Below are positions 1-11,765 of a DNA stretch of 64,000 bases, in pieces (position 1 is the first letter of the stretch; every line of letters starts with the position of its first letter). Position numbers and translations under genes: made by a program. The stretch is from Sphagnum magellanicum (taxonomy: Eukaryota > Streptophyta > Sphagnopsida > Sphagnales > Sphagnaceae): contig CM038912.1 in assembly GCA_021904315.1 (NCBI GenBank), positions 24,278,949-24,342,948 of the forward strand, written 5' to 3'. A model generated the notes under the pieces. That model did not search any database and was not told where the DNA came from. It saw only the letters and a list, made by a program, of their open reading frames with translations.

Positions 1-2478
1 GCTGCAGCAACTTCGGAAGCCACAACAAACCACCAGGCGAATTTGGATCTCATTGAGACAGCGAAATCGGATGGCAAAGCGAAGGCCATTACTGCAACTC
101 CCGTAGCCACAACAAACGAGCAGGCGAATTTGGATCTCCTAGAGGCAGCAAAATCAGATGACGAGGCGAAGGCTGTTGCAGCGCTAACTCAGTCGGGCGT
201 GGATGTGAACTGCCGTGAAAAGATAGAGAGAAGGAATTCACGCCACTGATCCGGGCTATTACCTCAAAGAACCTGAAGGTTGCACGGGTCTTGTTAGCGG
301 ATCCCAGAGTCGACGTGAATGCAACTGATACCTCTGGTCTAACTGCTTTGCATCGAGCTACGGGTAGACGTCTAAGTGCAATAATCCTCTCCCAAAGGAC
401 GGATATAGATTAGAATCCCACTCACAAGGCGGGTGGAACACCACTGCTTTTTTAATCAAGGCTGACGAGTGTAGATACAATCTCCGAGCTGATCAGAGTC
501 AAATCAGTGCAGCTTTTAGCAAGATCCATTGATTGGTTCACGGCATTGCAGGAACTGGCAGAACAAGAATCACCATTTCCAGCTTGGTTGGTAATAGACC
601 AACTCCAGAGAGGAGCTGCAAAGTTATCGATGTACTGCTCCCAGAACTTGAAGTGAGAGGTCATAACTTGGTCACCTTCGTGAATGCCACAGATGTTCTA
701 AACCGAACTGCGCTGCACTACATAGCAGAAGAAGGATCCGTAGAAATGCTGAAGCACTTGTTGGAAAGGTGCCCTACAGGTATGAGTGTCACTGGTGTTG
801 ACTGTCATGGTTTTACACCAATTCATTTGGCTTTTCGAAGGGGACACACAGGCATGGTAGAATTGCTTCTTCACCTGCCGAGCATGGATGCCAATATCGG
901 CGCTACTGTAAATGCTTCCCCTCCAAGCGGACTCAAGCCATGGGAGTCCGATCATTTCACTCTGTGTAGGCCAAATTTGTCCATAAAAGCACCCAAGGAG
1001 CTACCCACTGCAGGCAACCTCACACATCTACATTTCGCTGCCATGGAGGGGCACACGGAAATAGTGGATCTCCTTCTGAAGTGGCCAGGGATCTATGTTG
1101 CTCCCTTGGACACGAAAGGACTTTCACCATTCCACTATTCTATACAGAATGGTCACTCGGGGGTGGTAAAGCTGTTGCTAGAGAAATTAGAGAATGTAGG
1201 AGAGCCGTTCACGTTCTGCGACGAATGGCTTGCACCACTTGACCATTCTATACAGAAAGGTGACTTGGAGGTGGTGAAGCTGTTGGTAGAGAAAGGGGAG
1301 CCGTTCACGCCCCTCAACTGCGAGAAGCAAATGAGTATGTTCGAAAACTTACTACATGTGGCTACAGAGCATAATAAGAAGGAAATAGCAGTTTATCTCT
1401 TGGATACATTAGGTTTGAGAACACAACCATTTGCTCTAACTAGCACCCCATTCTCCAGCCATCAGAGCAAGTTATTAGCTATAGCTGCAAGGGAGAATTA
1501 CTCCAAAATCATCCGATATGTTTTGAACCGGCATCCAGAGGTGGATGCAAATGCTTCAATTGAATTGGTTGCTCACCAAGACCTGGTCACCTCACCTCTT
1601 CATTTTGCTGCTCTGGGAGGCCATGTGGAAGCTGTAAGAGAACTTTTGAATCATCACAACCTAGATGTTAATGCCAAGGACAACAAGAAGAGGACGCCAT
1701 TGTTGTGTGCTATGAAACAAGACAAATTGGAAGTGGTGAAAGCCTTATGCTCTGATCCAGCAAATCGCCTAAGGGCCACTGAAGAAGATTCACATGGCCG
1801 ACTCCAATCCAAATTGCAATAGAAGCGGACAAGAAAGAGGTTGAGAAGGTGTTGCTAGAGCAACCTGAGGTGAAAGATTTCATTGACAGATTATACAGGG
1901 AGAGGCAAGTGCATGTGGATGCTGCAAATGCTCTTTTGGTTGGTGCAGCATTGATTGCAAGTGTCACTTTTGCAGGTTGGTTACAACCCCCTCTAGGCTA
2001 CATTCCAGACTACAACTTCTCACAACCCTTTCCTGCCCCACCTGGCACAGCAGAATCATATGCTGCAGTCAAGCAACACCCAAATGTCAAAGCATTTTGG
2101 GTGTTCAACAGTCTCTCTTTCTGTTTAGCAATTGCAACTGTCTTGGCTGGTGCAGATGCAGCCTTGCCAAACCTCCACGATGACTTCATTGGAAGAGTCC
2201 TCAAATCAGTAGAGAGAGCCCTCATATGAGCTACCATTCTTTTAGTGATCTCAGTGGTTTGTGTGCTTGGTGCCTTTGCAAGTGCTGGCCTTGCAGTGCT
2301 ACCTCCTCTCCTACAATATGATACTAGTATGCTCATCACTGTTTGTGTAGGTGGAACAATTTGCATGGTCACTCTTGCAAAAATCATATGGAAACTGTCA
2401 ACCCCAATTCACATACCATTCCTAAAGACTTCAAGAATTAGTAAGAAACATGGTGGTCACACACTAGGTGTACCATGA
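1..2478 (+). pseudogene. Ankyrin-PGG membrane protein, copy A: 5'-truncated pseudogene
   Basis: This is the 3' part of an ankyrin repeat/PGG-domain gene; its 5' end lies outside the window. The reading order follows intact copies B and C over the whole length, but six lesions break it: a net +2 nt shift at about 217-233, TAG at 411-413 (TGG in B), TAA at 453-455, a second +2 shift at about 590-613, loss of 1 nt at about 1800-1808, and TGA at 2227-2229 where B has CGA. The longest remaining open piece (to 1822) still shows ankyrin motifs such as TPIHLAFRRGH and SPLHFAALGGH. The piece from 1849 holds the PGG region (GWLQPPLGY) and the first two membrane helices, and the last two follow the TGA, ending at 2478. 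It is the most decayed of four paralogues and cannot make the full protein. Relation to the other copies is certain; lesion positions inside indel zones are accurate to a few bases. Confidence 0.93.
10..183 (+). repeat. N-terminal 87-nt coding repeat of copy A (two full units visible)
   Basis: Two consecutive 87-nt units (10-96 and 97-183) encode 29-residue repeats of the form T-S/P-x-A-T-T-N-x-Q-A-N-L-D-L, then an acidic/alanine-rich segment with AKSDxxAKA. The first nine bases are the tail of another unit, so the array continued to the left. Confidence 0.85.
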
Positions 2479-5400
2479 ATTTAGAATTGGACAGCTTGCT
2501 TATTCATAAGATATTGAAGGGCTTCTGCTAGTTAGGGTTGAATCTTGTAAGTAAGGTTGGTTTGTAGTCACACCCTTTCACCTGCCACATTGCTCATGTA
2601 CTTACACTGGAGTAATATGGCCATTGGAACCATTTCACTTTGTTCAGCATACATCCATAATTGCCTTAATTCACAATTTTTTCAGGGGGTCTATCTTTGT
2701 TGCAAGTGTTCCTAATTGGTTTTACTCAATATTTCATTCTCACATTGTGGGAAGTTTGAGATTGACACAATACATCCAATGTATGTGTTGTGGAGACTAG
2801 AGATTGGTTGGAGAAACATAGATGGCCAATCCTCTGTGTTCTAATAGAGAATGTCTCTACAAGCAGTTCCAAGATTCACAAACAATTGATGTCTTCTATC
2901 CACATAAGCAAAAGCATACCTACAGGTTTGACCTACCTTCCATAGCTGAAACCTAAACCAACATGAAGGTTATGAGTACAAACAGCTGAAAACCCTGCTG
3001 AAATTTTTTTTGAACTCTGGAAGCTGATTCTTTATTGTCTTCTCTTCACTGTTTGTATAGCATCTTGTGCTTTATGTGTCTCCTTTTACTCATCTGACTC
3101 TAATAGTGACCTGTGTGTGTGATGATGCTGTCCACTAACTTGGGGCATACTATGTCTTTGAGAAGATTAGGAGGGCTTCTTGCACCTCAAAAAGCTGCCA
3201 TGCTAGGGTTGAACTTCCATGTTTTGAATAACAAATGAAGACACTTCATGCCTGTAATTCAAAGACTTGGTATGAAGGATAGGTTGAACTGTGCTGATCG
3301 GCAAAAATTCGGTAACCTACTACCAGGTCTGCTATGCAACTGAATAGGATAAGTTCACAATAGACTAGTGGGCCTATTGCAACCATTCCAGGGGGCACCC
3401 TTTAGGTCACTTTGAAACAAGGATAGACCTGTAAAATTGTGAATGAAATGTCTTGCAATAAGGTTGTGTGCAGGCCTGGGGCTAATTGAATCTATGGTTG
3501 GATTGATCTGCTAACCTGCAATTATTTGCATCCTATGTATTCTCAGGTTGCATCATATGCAGGCACAATGTGTCCATTATCTTGGAAATTCCTGTTTCAA
3601 AGTTGTCCAATGCCAGGGACTACAGATGATGTCATCAAATTTCTGTCCTGTCACTCACAGTAGAGTAGTCACCAGAAAATGGATTGTTTTGAACAATAAG
3701 GCTGGAATTGTCTTGTGGTGTCTGATGAGCATGTGAAGTTGACAGAGCAAAGGGACACTGAAGGAAAGGCCAATGTGGAGGAGGCCTATGCCACTGATAC
3801 ATTAGCACAGTGGCTAACAGTGACAAGAACCTGCATGAGCTGAAAAACAGTTTTAGGGTCACCTTTTCAGTTGACAAGTAGAAGGTTAGTAACAACAAGA
3901 AAGTCATCATCAAGGGTGGAATCTCTAAGGTGTGACTTCTCTCACTGCTCTTTAGACTTTTTCTTTCCACTATGTAGTCTGATTAGAAGGAGTTCTTTGT
4001 CTTTGCTCAACATGTATTGCTGGATCCATCATTAATGAAATGTGTCCAAGTCAGGAATCTTGTGTTGTGTCTCCGAGTGACAGGACTAGTTCAATGTGAG
4101 GCCCTTGAAGACCCCATGGATTCCATTATAAGGGATTCTGATGTGGAGGATTACTTGGCATCTAGTTGGTACTTAGAGGGCTTTGGACGAGTTGTGGTCA
4201 GCTACTGCTGGTAGGTGGTTGTTGATACTGGCTAAATGTCATAGCTGTGGGTTTAGGGAGAGGCCAATGCAAGAGTGAATTGTTGGGAGCTGTTGTTGAT
4301 GTGTCTGGCTGTGAGATACAATACCATTTGCAGGACTCATCCCAAAACATGTGATCCTTATTTGCCTTCCCTATTGTGCACTAAATCTCAAATGACATGA
4401 AAGCTGAAATGTGTATGGTTTCTAAAGCTGTTTTGTGCATTTTCTTTGTAGAAGTGTGATTGATTTGCAACTTGGAGTTGTGAAGGATGTGAGTTTTAGC
4501 ATAAGATTCTCAAAAAATTACAACCTTTTGATGGCACAAGCTTCTTCTATCTTTATTTTATCTTTCTTCAAGCTGACAACTTGGGGATTGTTAGTGATAC
4601 AGGTTCCCAGCTGAGTTGACTACCACAACTTTTCCAAAATTCTATTGACAGAATCCAAGGAATTTATCAACACAAAATTTTCCAGTTATCTTGCAAGAGC
4701 TCCATCAAGTTCCAAAGCCAGTTTGTGAACAACACTTCTGCCCTATGGAAATGGTCACAACTTCTGACATGGTACAACCCCATTTTGAAGGGCTGATAAT
4801 GGAACCCTGCAATGCTGCTTCAGGAACTTCACAAGGTCAAGTGCCCTACGACAAGCCCAAATAAGGAGAAGAATTTTAGATCCTTGAAAATTCAGAAACA
4901 ATGATCACAGATTTGAGTGGACACAACCTGAGTTAGTTCTGGAGAGCACTGCAATTGTTGCTGCAAGGATTGGGGGTGTTGAAGGTGATGAGAAAGAAAA
5001 GATTATTGATGATTAAAACAATACAAATGGACCAGGAATGGAAACCCATGTTGCTGGTCGTGCTCAAAACTCTTTGCTAGATTTCCAAATCGCGCCAATG
5101 AAGGTGAAGAAGTAATTCCATCTTTTTGTTGACTTGCAATTGAGCAGGTTCACAAACTGGGTTCAGATTGCCCCATTAAAATGGGGCACTCATTTTCTGG
5201 CAAAGGAATGAGTACAACAAAAATAAGTCCACGGGTGATGGGTACCATTTGACTTCTGGTTTTAAGGAATTGTATTGCTGGAATCCTCAACTGCAGTGTA
5301 ACAACTCAAGAATTGCACCAAGTCAGAGAATTTCATATATAAACTCAAACTCCTTGATTAAGTTAATAAGAGATAATTCCATGTTGGTAGAGTGGCCTTT

Positions 5401-5711
5401 GAGCGGGTGGGTAGGTGCCCAAGAGCAGAGAATGCTTGCTAGGTGATGGGAGAGGAACAATGACACCATCTTCAGAGTTCCAATGACTTCCTATTCCAAC
5501 AACTGCTGCACTTCCTTTCAATCAGAAACTCACTGAACCAAACAACATATTATTCTAACTCCTGCATTTCAATGACTTAGAATGATTTTATTTTTTGCAC
5601 CTCTATATGTCACTTGTGAAGCAGCTGCCTCATAGGGAGGTTAGTCTATAAACACAAATTTTCACATCCAATTTCTCCACTCCCCGTTTTCTTCCTCCCT
5701 AATCATTGATT
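2479..5711 (+). repeat. 3' flank of copy A, part of the tandem duplication unit
   Basis: No gene is recognised here. Segments at about 2490-2868 and about 4740-5711 align by eye with the 3' flanks of copies B, C and D; for example CAACACAATAC-type sequence after the stop, and TGACACCATCTTCAGAGTT at about 5461. The middle part (about 2870-4740) does not align convincingly and is probably an insertion or replacement private to this unit; TCTTGCAATAAGGTTGTGTG at about 3453 is a small island that does match. Homology stops exactly at 5711, where a Copia LTR begins. Confidence 0.7.
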
Positions 5712-5869
5712 TGTTAGGTTATGATAGGCTACCATACAATTAGGAGATCAAACATGTATGTAGCTATCCATTTTGCCTTATCAGGAAAGACTTAGAAACA
5801 CTTTATTTACATAAATGATTATTACAATCATGTTCTGTTTGGTTTTCTTACCTTTCCTTTAAGCTTCCA
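5712..5869 (+). repeat. 5' LTR of the Copia element (158 bp)
   Basis: It starts TGTTAGG exactly where homology to the C and D flanks ends, and ends CCA immediately before a tRNA-Met-like primer binding site. The 158 bp length is short but known for plant Copia elements. No second LTR is present in the window for comparison. Confidence 0.75.
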
Positions 5870-5880
5870 TGGTATCAAAG
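5870..5880 (+). other. Primer binding site, initiator tRNA-Met type
   Basis: TGGTATCAAAG directly follows the LTR end and matches the usual Copia primer binding site TGGTATCAGAG with one difference. Its place right after a CA-ending LTR sets the 3' limit of the LTR. Confidence 0.8.
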
Positions 5881-6126
5881 TGGGTTTGCCATGTGTACAT
5901 CATTCCTTGAAGGAAGAATGTCCAGAGTGCAGCAATAAAAAATTCATTATTGACAACATGCTACAATTGCAATAAAGCATTGATGGTTTGATATAGATTT
6001 CAATACCTGGGCCAACACTCAATTATTATGAATCTTAAGTTGACAATTTAATTGAAAAAATGTGGACATCAAAGACAAGCCATTTGGAAACTAGAGCTTA
6101 ATCAATTGAAAGGCTCAAGGGTACTA

Positions 6127-6855
6127 ACTACTTGATGTGGAGTACCAAAATGGAGATGTTCAATTCACAAGAGTGATAACGTCGGCATTGTGAACAAAAT
6201 TGGTCCTAATCCTGGAATAGAAGACCATACTACTCTCAAAGCTTGAACTTTTAAAGATGATAGAGCAAGGTCTAACCTTATACTTCATTGTGGGGATGTT
6301 CAAGTACAAAAGGTATGTCAATTGAAAACCTCTATAGAGGTTTGGGAAAAATTTAAATGATCTACGTGCATTTTGAAAGAACAACACAACTTGCTATTCA
6401 AAAAACTTTGATGACAATTAAATTGCAAGAAGGAAAATCAATCACTAAATTCATTGAAGATTTCCAAGGAGCCTTTAGTGAAGTTGCAACATCAAGACTT
6501 ACAATTGACGATGCTCAATTAGTGATTTTCTTGTTAGCAAAATTTACCAACCTCTCATCAACCATTTATATCAACACATGGTCATGACACAACCTTAACT
6601 TTTCCTACAATTATTGGTAGCTTTTTTCAAGAGGTAGCTTTGACCAAAACAACACTTGAAAATGGGAATACTTTGGCCTTCTTTGTAAATAACAAAAGAA
6701 GGTTCAATAATAAAAGAAGGTCTAGCTTCAATAATTTTCCCAAAGGACGAGCAAATGCATCACCACAAGAACCCAAGATTGAAAAAGACAAGTCAATGGT
6801 CAAATGTTATTCTTGCCACAAGAAAAAACATTTTGCCTCTAAATGCAAACCCTAA
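6127..6855 (+). pseudogene. Copia gag remnant with CCHC zinc knuckle
   Basis: Broken gag of the retrotransposon. The open piece at about 6357-6587 has the Copia gag (UBN2-type) core, with LQEGKSITKFIEDF followed by a predicted helix and LLAKFTN. After a short frame break, 6640-6855 is basic (RRFNNKRRSS) and ends in C-x2-C-x4-H-x4-C (CYSCHKKKHFASKC), the nucleic-acid-binding zinc knuckle of nucleocapsid, followed by TAA. Gag would form virus-like particles that package element RNA. Internal stops upstream of 6357 and the break at 6585-6640 show it is dead. Confidence 0.8.
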
Positions 6856-7404
6856 ATTAAAGATAAAGTTAATGTGAATTTTCAAAAATCATACCCAAAC
6901 ATAGTAAACAAGCCAATACAAGCTCCACTCAAGATTCTTCAATATCAAAAATTCATTTGTATTTTGTTTACAAAAATGGAGATAGTCAAGTCCAAGACCT
7001 TTGGTTCCTTCAGTCATGAACTAGCTAACAACCCCCTAACATTGATTCATTTACAAAATATGTTACTTACCCAACAAATAACTTATTTTCTTGGGTGATG
7101 ATATTGTCAAACGAGCAATTAATGAAAGTATGATAACAATCTGGACAAAAACCAATCAAAATGTAGAGGTCAAGAATGCATTACATGTGCCTAGACTTAC
7201 AAACAAAATTATTGTCTATGTGTCAATCTACACAAAAAGGGGGTTGCATTTCATTTTATCATAAGTTTTGTGAAATTGAACTAATTTACACCCAAAATGA
7301 TGATTTGATGACATTCAAATGTGCACAAACTAAAATTTTATATGTAATTGGCATTGGCATTACGGTTATAAAATTTTTAAAGTGACTACTACTTCACAAA
7401 ATTC

Positions 7405-7744
7405 ACTTAATCAAGAGACATTAAGATGGCATTATAGGCTTGGCCATCTTAACATCAATTCAATGAACACTTTAACAACAAAAAAAAATCCTAGACAACC
7501 AAGATATATCAAACTTCACAAATGTATCATTATGTGAAGGATGCCTATGGGTAGCAACATATATAAAATACCATTTCCAAAAGCAAGTCAAACCACTTCT
7601 AATGATGTTTTGGAACCAATATATATGGATGTGTGCGGCCCTATGCAAATAACTTCTCTCAAAGGTGTTAAATATTTCACACTTTTCATAAATGATTTTT
7701 TTCAATATTATTTTGTTTATCATTTGAAATATAAATCACACTAG
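7405..7744 (+). pseudogene. Copia GAG-pre-integrase and first part of integrase
   Basis: Translation shows LRWHYRLGHLNINSMNTL (GAG-pre-integrase, the H-H part of the integrase zinc-binding region), then after a frame change IPFPKASQTTSNDVLEPIYMDVCGPM, the start of the integrase catalytic core with its first acidic residue in MDVCGP, and YFTLFINDFFQYYFVYHLKYKSH. It stops at 7742 and the domain resumes only near 9215, so the integrase is split by about 1.46 kb. Confidence 0.85.
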
Positions 7745-7752
7745 AAGAATTC

Positions 7753-9214
7753 ATGTCCTATGCAACCACTTCTTAAACAACTAGTGGTCCTAAATAATTA
7801 AAGAAATAATGTGAATCATATTCGCAACTATCTAGCTTATGTGGTAATATGTGTAGTTGCAATTTAGTGGTTTTTACAACTAATGGATTAATGGAATGAA
7901 TGTTAGTATAATGTGAGCATGTATTCATTTTTATTTACACTTAAACTAAAGATGTAAAGTTATTAAAATGATTACCCAACAATAATTATGACATGATGTA
8001 ACATATGACATTATGATATGGCATATGATATTAAAAGGATTTTGTGTCTTATGTAACCACCTATTAAAAAAATTGTAATACTATTTCAAATATGATGTGA
8101 AAAATTAATATCCATCACTTTACATTTAACACATGTAATTTTGCCACATGGTGTAAATATGTAATTAAATTAAGATAATTGGAGTCATAACCTAGTTGGT
8201 ATATTGTAAGTTATATAAAAAATGTAAATAATAATTGTCATCATATATTCTAAAATATAATTTAACATGTACATTCATAAAAAAAATTATAGGTTATTTT
8301 GTCATGGCAATAGTCATGTATGCATTACATAAAAACACCTATGTAAATGAAATTCAAGTGGAATCATTTTTTAGGGATTTATAAAAATGTTATATTTGAG
8401 TTTCTTATTTTTAAAAATGGCATACATAAATATATAAAGGTTTAATCAATGATATTTAAATTTATTTGTTAAAATTAAATGATGTGATATTTTTGTGTAT
8501 GTTTATAGTTAAAAAGTTTCCAATGAATTTTTTGAAATAAATATTCTAAATTGATAAAAATGTATTTAACATCTGAAAGTTTGAAATTTATAATTTTAAA
8601 AAAATTATGGAATTAAAAAATATGGATTAAATTTTATTCAAAATTTAAATTTAAATTTATGGCCCAAAAATGTTAAATCAGCTTAACCAAATTCTTTAAG
8701 AATATCCAAATTCATGAACCAAATAAAAAATATTAAATACTAAATATCAAATTTACTTTAAAATTAAAATTTATATTTAATTTATAATTGAACTCAGAAT
8801 TTTAAACCATTAAATTTGAGTAGTGAATTTAAAGTATTTATTTGAATAAATTATAAAGATGTAATTAAAATTTGAAATTAACTTATTATGAAATTACTTT
8901 ACATAATTAAATAATGATATGAAAATGCATAAGATTATGACTATGACATAAGATTATGACATTCATATGACTACATGGTGTCATAAATGATTATAACATG
9001 ACTACATGTGTCTTAAATGACTATATAATGATTATGTACTTTTATTTTAAATGTAAATCAATATGAACATCACACATAGTTGTTTTGAACAAACTTAGCA
9101 CCATGTCATGTTGAGTTACTTAAACAAACTATTTAAAATGATTCTAGTGTTCATAATCCAATATGACTATAAATCTAGTTGTAAACATAATTGTTTGTTT
9201 CTAAAACCCTACTA
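7753..9214. other. AT-rich insertion splitting the Copia integrase
   Basis: About 1.46 kb of very AT-rich DNA with no coding signal separates the two integrase halves. Short repeated phrases (TATGACAT/ATGATATGGCATATG near 7980-8030; TGACTACATG near 8970-9005) occur, but I could not find terminal repeats or a target duplication. It is probably a nested non-autonomous element, boundaries uncertain by about 30 bp. Confidence 0.5.
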
Positions 9215-9780
9215 GTGTCAAAATGTTCTTCAAATTTTAAAAATGTAAGAATTTTGTGGAAAAAAAATATATGATCAAAATACTTCATTCAAACAATGGG
9301 GGTGAATATTTTTCCTTTGAATTAAATGGCATCCTTCATCAATTTACTATACCATATAATCTAAAACAAAATGGGAGTGTAAAAAGGGAAAATTGCACTA
9401 CCATGATTGAAGTGGCTTGAAATATGTTACATATTGTTTAATTGCTTACAACTTTCTAAGTAGAGGCCATTTCCACATCATGTTAAATCCAAAATGGGGT
9501 TCCCACTTTAGTAAAACCCAAAACACCATATGAATTATGAACACAACACAAACCCAAAATTGATCATTTAAGAATATTTGGTTGTGTATGTCATGTCCAT
9601 ATTCCAATTGAAAAGTGATGTAAATGGGACTTTAAAGCAATTAATTTTCTTCTCATCAAGCATGGAAGACAAGGAATTCAAAATTAGAAGTTATATGATC
9701 GTCCATCTCATAGGGCATTTTCTGGAAGAAATGTCAACTTTGATGAAAAAAATTTATCTAAAGTTTTGAATTTGATGAAT
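9215..9780 (+). pseudogene. Copia integrase, second part
   Basis: Resumes with KNFVEKK and IKILHSNNGGEY, the second conserved block of the integrase core with the D/N in HSNNGGEY (normally SDNGGEY, so the catalytic Asp is already changed to Asn), then FTIPYNLKQNGSVKREN, KTPYELW and LRIFGCVCHVHIP, the integrase C-terminal landmarks. Stops interrupt it several times. Confidence 0.85.
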
Positions 9781-10199
9781 TTAATTCCTTAAATTCAAGT
9801 AACAATACTTTGGTCAATGAAGAAAAAGTTCACCCAAAGTTGGAACTTTATGTGAAGGAACGAACCTTGCCAATAATTGCCAGTCCACTAATACTTCCTC
9901 AACCCCTTGTGATACCAAATCCATAAGACCAAAATCAAATACAAGATTTAACACTTAAATCACCGATGTACATAAAGAAATCTCCTCCCTTCAATAGTTC
10001 ACTAGCTCAACCCACTTCAAGTGTGAACTTGGCCACACCTACTTCAAGTGCCCATGATAGGGCTCATAAATAACAACAACAAACAACCACCCATCAAATA
10101 ATGTCTCAAAGAACAAATAAAGGCAAAACCCTTAATGGGTCCCATAATCTTTTTGTTCAAGCTTTGGTTGCACAAGTCAATGATAGTCCATCTTTGGCC

Positions 10200-10815
10200 A
10201 AGGCCATGGTTAACCCAAAGTCACAAGTGGCAAGAAGCTTTAGATATGGAATATTCATCTACTTTCAAGAATAGCATTTGAAGACTCACAAATATACCAT
10301 TAGGTAGAACTTTTATTTGTTGCAAATGGATACTATTCAAAAAACATATTGTGAATGTGATTCTTGGTCGTCATAAAGCTAAATTAGTGGCTCATGGATT
10401 TTTTGAACATTACAAATTCAACTATGAAGAAACATTTTAACCCATTGTGGAAATCATTTTGTTACAACTCTTAATAGTTCTTGATGCTAGATACAACTTT
10501 GAAATAAATTAAATGGATGTTAAAACTACATTCCTAAATGGCATCTTCACTAAAGAAATACAATTGATTCAACCCCCTACATAGGAAAAATCAAATGAAG
10601 AACACAAGGTGTGTTGCCTTTTGTGCCAAACCTTTTATGGGCTTAAACAAGCCCCTTGCAAATGGTATGAAAAATTCATCACATATTTTTTACAAGTTGG
10701 CTTCATTAAAAGTAAGGTTGACCAAAATGTTTACATCAAGGAAGCCCATAAAAAAAAATTCCTTCGGCTTTGTGTGGATGACTATATTTTAGTTAATAAT
10801 AATAAAAAACATTAA
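10200..10815 (+). pseudogene. Copia reverse transcriptase remnant
   Basis: Contains RT landmarks in order: LDARYNFEIN-MDVKTTFLNG (block with the first catalytic Asp), TKEIQLIQPP, CQTFYGLKQAPCKWYEKF, and RLCVDDYILV with the paired Asp residues at about 10768-10785. Two stop-bearing frames are needed to read it. The reading stops at 10815, and the next recognisable Copia block starts only at about 11105. Confidence 0.88.
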
Positions 10816-11104
10816 AACTGCATTTTCACAAGCTTTTTAAATTATCAACAATGGTGTCTCCTTTCTCTCTTTCTCTCTCTTGCTTGACTAGATTCCTTTT
10901 TATACTTCCTCGCAATAGCTGCACTCCTCTTTTTTTCTGGGATTATACAAATTTGAACCCGTGCCGAGCGGTTCTTAGAAAAGGAAGGGAAACATACCCA
11001 CCAGTCGTCAGCCCAAGCACCCTTCCTCCTCGCTGGTGCACAACATTTTTTTATAAAGCCAAAGATCCGGCCAAGAACCTCCGGCCAATAAACATTTGAT
11101 ACAC
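10816..11104 (-). mobile_element. Possible SINE-like insertion within Copia RT
   Basis: About 290 nt that do not read as Copia lie between the YVDD block and the KPISTP block. On the minus strand there is a B-box-like GGTTCAAAT (plus-strand ATTTGAACC near 10949) and, about 50 nt upstream, GGGCTGACGACTGGTGGG, loosely like an A box. AAACATT near both ends could be a weak target duplication. A SINE is a guess; it may simply be decayed or replaced sequence. Confidence 0.25.
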
Positions 11105-11345
11105 ATTGATGAAAACAAATGTGTTAAAGAAATTTGCCCAATATGGGATGGTTCATTGAAAACCCATATCTACCCCTGTGACTTTTGACACAAAATTAAC
11201 CCAAGCCATGTCTCCCCAAACTACCCAAGAAATTGATGCCATGTCCAGAGTCCTCAATGCTAGTGTTGTAAGGAGTTTCATTCATGTAACCATTTCCACC
11301 AAACTTGATACCATAGTACCTTGGCAACTTCAACATTCCATTGCC
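11105..11345 (+). pseudogene. Copia RT/RNase H connection remnant
   Basis: Translation gives LKKFAQYGMVH-KPISTP, then LTQAMSPQTTQEIDAMSRV and ASVVRSFIHVTISTKLD, matching the region just before RNase H in Copia polyproteins (KPxSTP, then M-x-x-VPYASAVGSLMYAM). It proves the Copia body reaches at least 11345. RNase H and the 3' LTR are missing. Confidence 0.8.
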
Positions 11346-11765
11346 AAATAATTAAATTTATTTTGAAAATTTTCATTCGGCACTTCAACCTCTAATCGGG
11401 TTGAGGTCTAAATCAAACTTGTAGCTGTCCTTGAGAGCTTTCCAACAGTGTATTGCACTCCACTTGCACGTACCAAGGTCGGGTCGACTCCCGACTTTTA
11501 GTGGTCAGGAATTAAATTGCCAGTTTGACTTTCGGCCCTTCTTTTTGCCATAACTTGTTCTGCAGATTTCCAAATGGCCCATGCGAACCCATTTTCGACA
11601 TCTACACTTCTCTAACCTTCCAATGATATAAAAAACACCCCAATGCAAGGTGTTTTGGCCCCTGTAATCGAATTATGAAATTTTGAGAATTTCGGAAGGT
11701 TCCCAAGTCCCCATTTCGAGAGTGTGAATTTCATCCTCACACTCTCTCAAAGTAGGGTTGCAACA
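11346..11765 (-). mobile_element. Truncated LTR fragment related to the solo LTR at 12075-13007
   Basis: On the minus strand this begins TGTTGCAACCCT, as the solo LTR begins TGTCGCAACCCT, and the two align loosely over about 350 bp (for example TTTTAGTGGTCAGGAATTAA here against TTTTAATGGTCGGGAATCAA there, then AATTGCC in both). Its distal end is missing; it joins Copia directly near 11346, so a deletion probably removed both its own end and the end of Copia. Confidence 0.65.

Larger units (their letters stand above)
5712..11345 (+). mobile_element. Degenerate Ty1/Copia LTR retrotransposon, 3' end lost
   Basis: An old Copia element in plus orientation. In order: a short 5' LTR (5712-5869), a primer binding site, gag with a CCHC zinc knuckle (6805-6846), a GAG-pre-integrase/integrase start, an AT-rich interruption, the second integrase half, reverse transcriptase with YGLKQAP and LCVDDY, and the RT/RNase H connection at about 11105-11345 (KPISTP, SPQTTQEIDAMS). 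Gag-IN-RT order defines Copia. Stops and frameshifts are frequent, so it is inactive. No 3' LTR or RNase H end is seen; the sequence passes directly into an unrelated LTR fragment near 11346. The left junction is precise: copy C reads ATCATTGATT then CATTTGC, while here the LTR follows ATCATTGATT. Confidence 0.9.

Noticed and set aside
10851-11099. ORF ending in AKDPAKNLRPINI, resembling a LINE reverse-transcriptase phrase
   Set aside because: Too short, with no second RT block nearby; the surrounding blocks are Copia.
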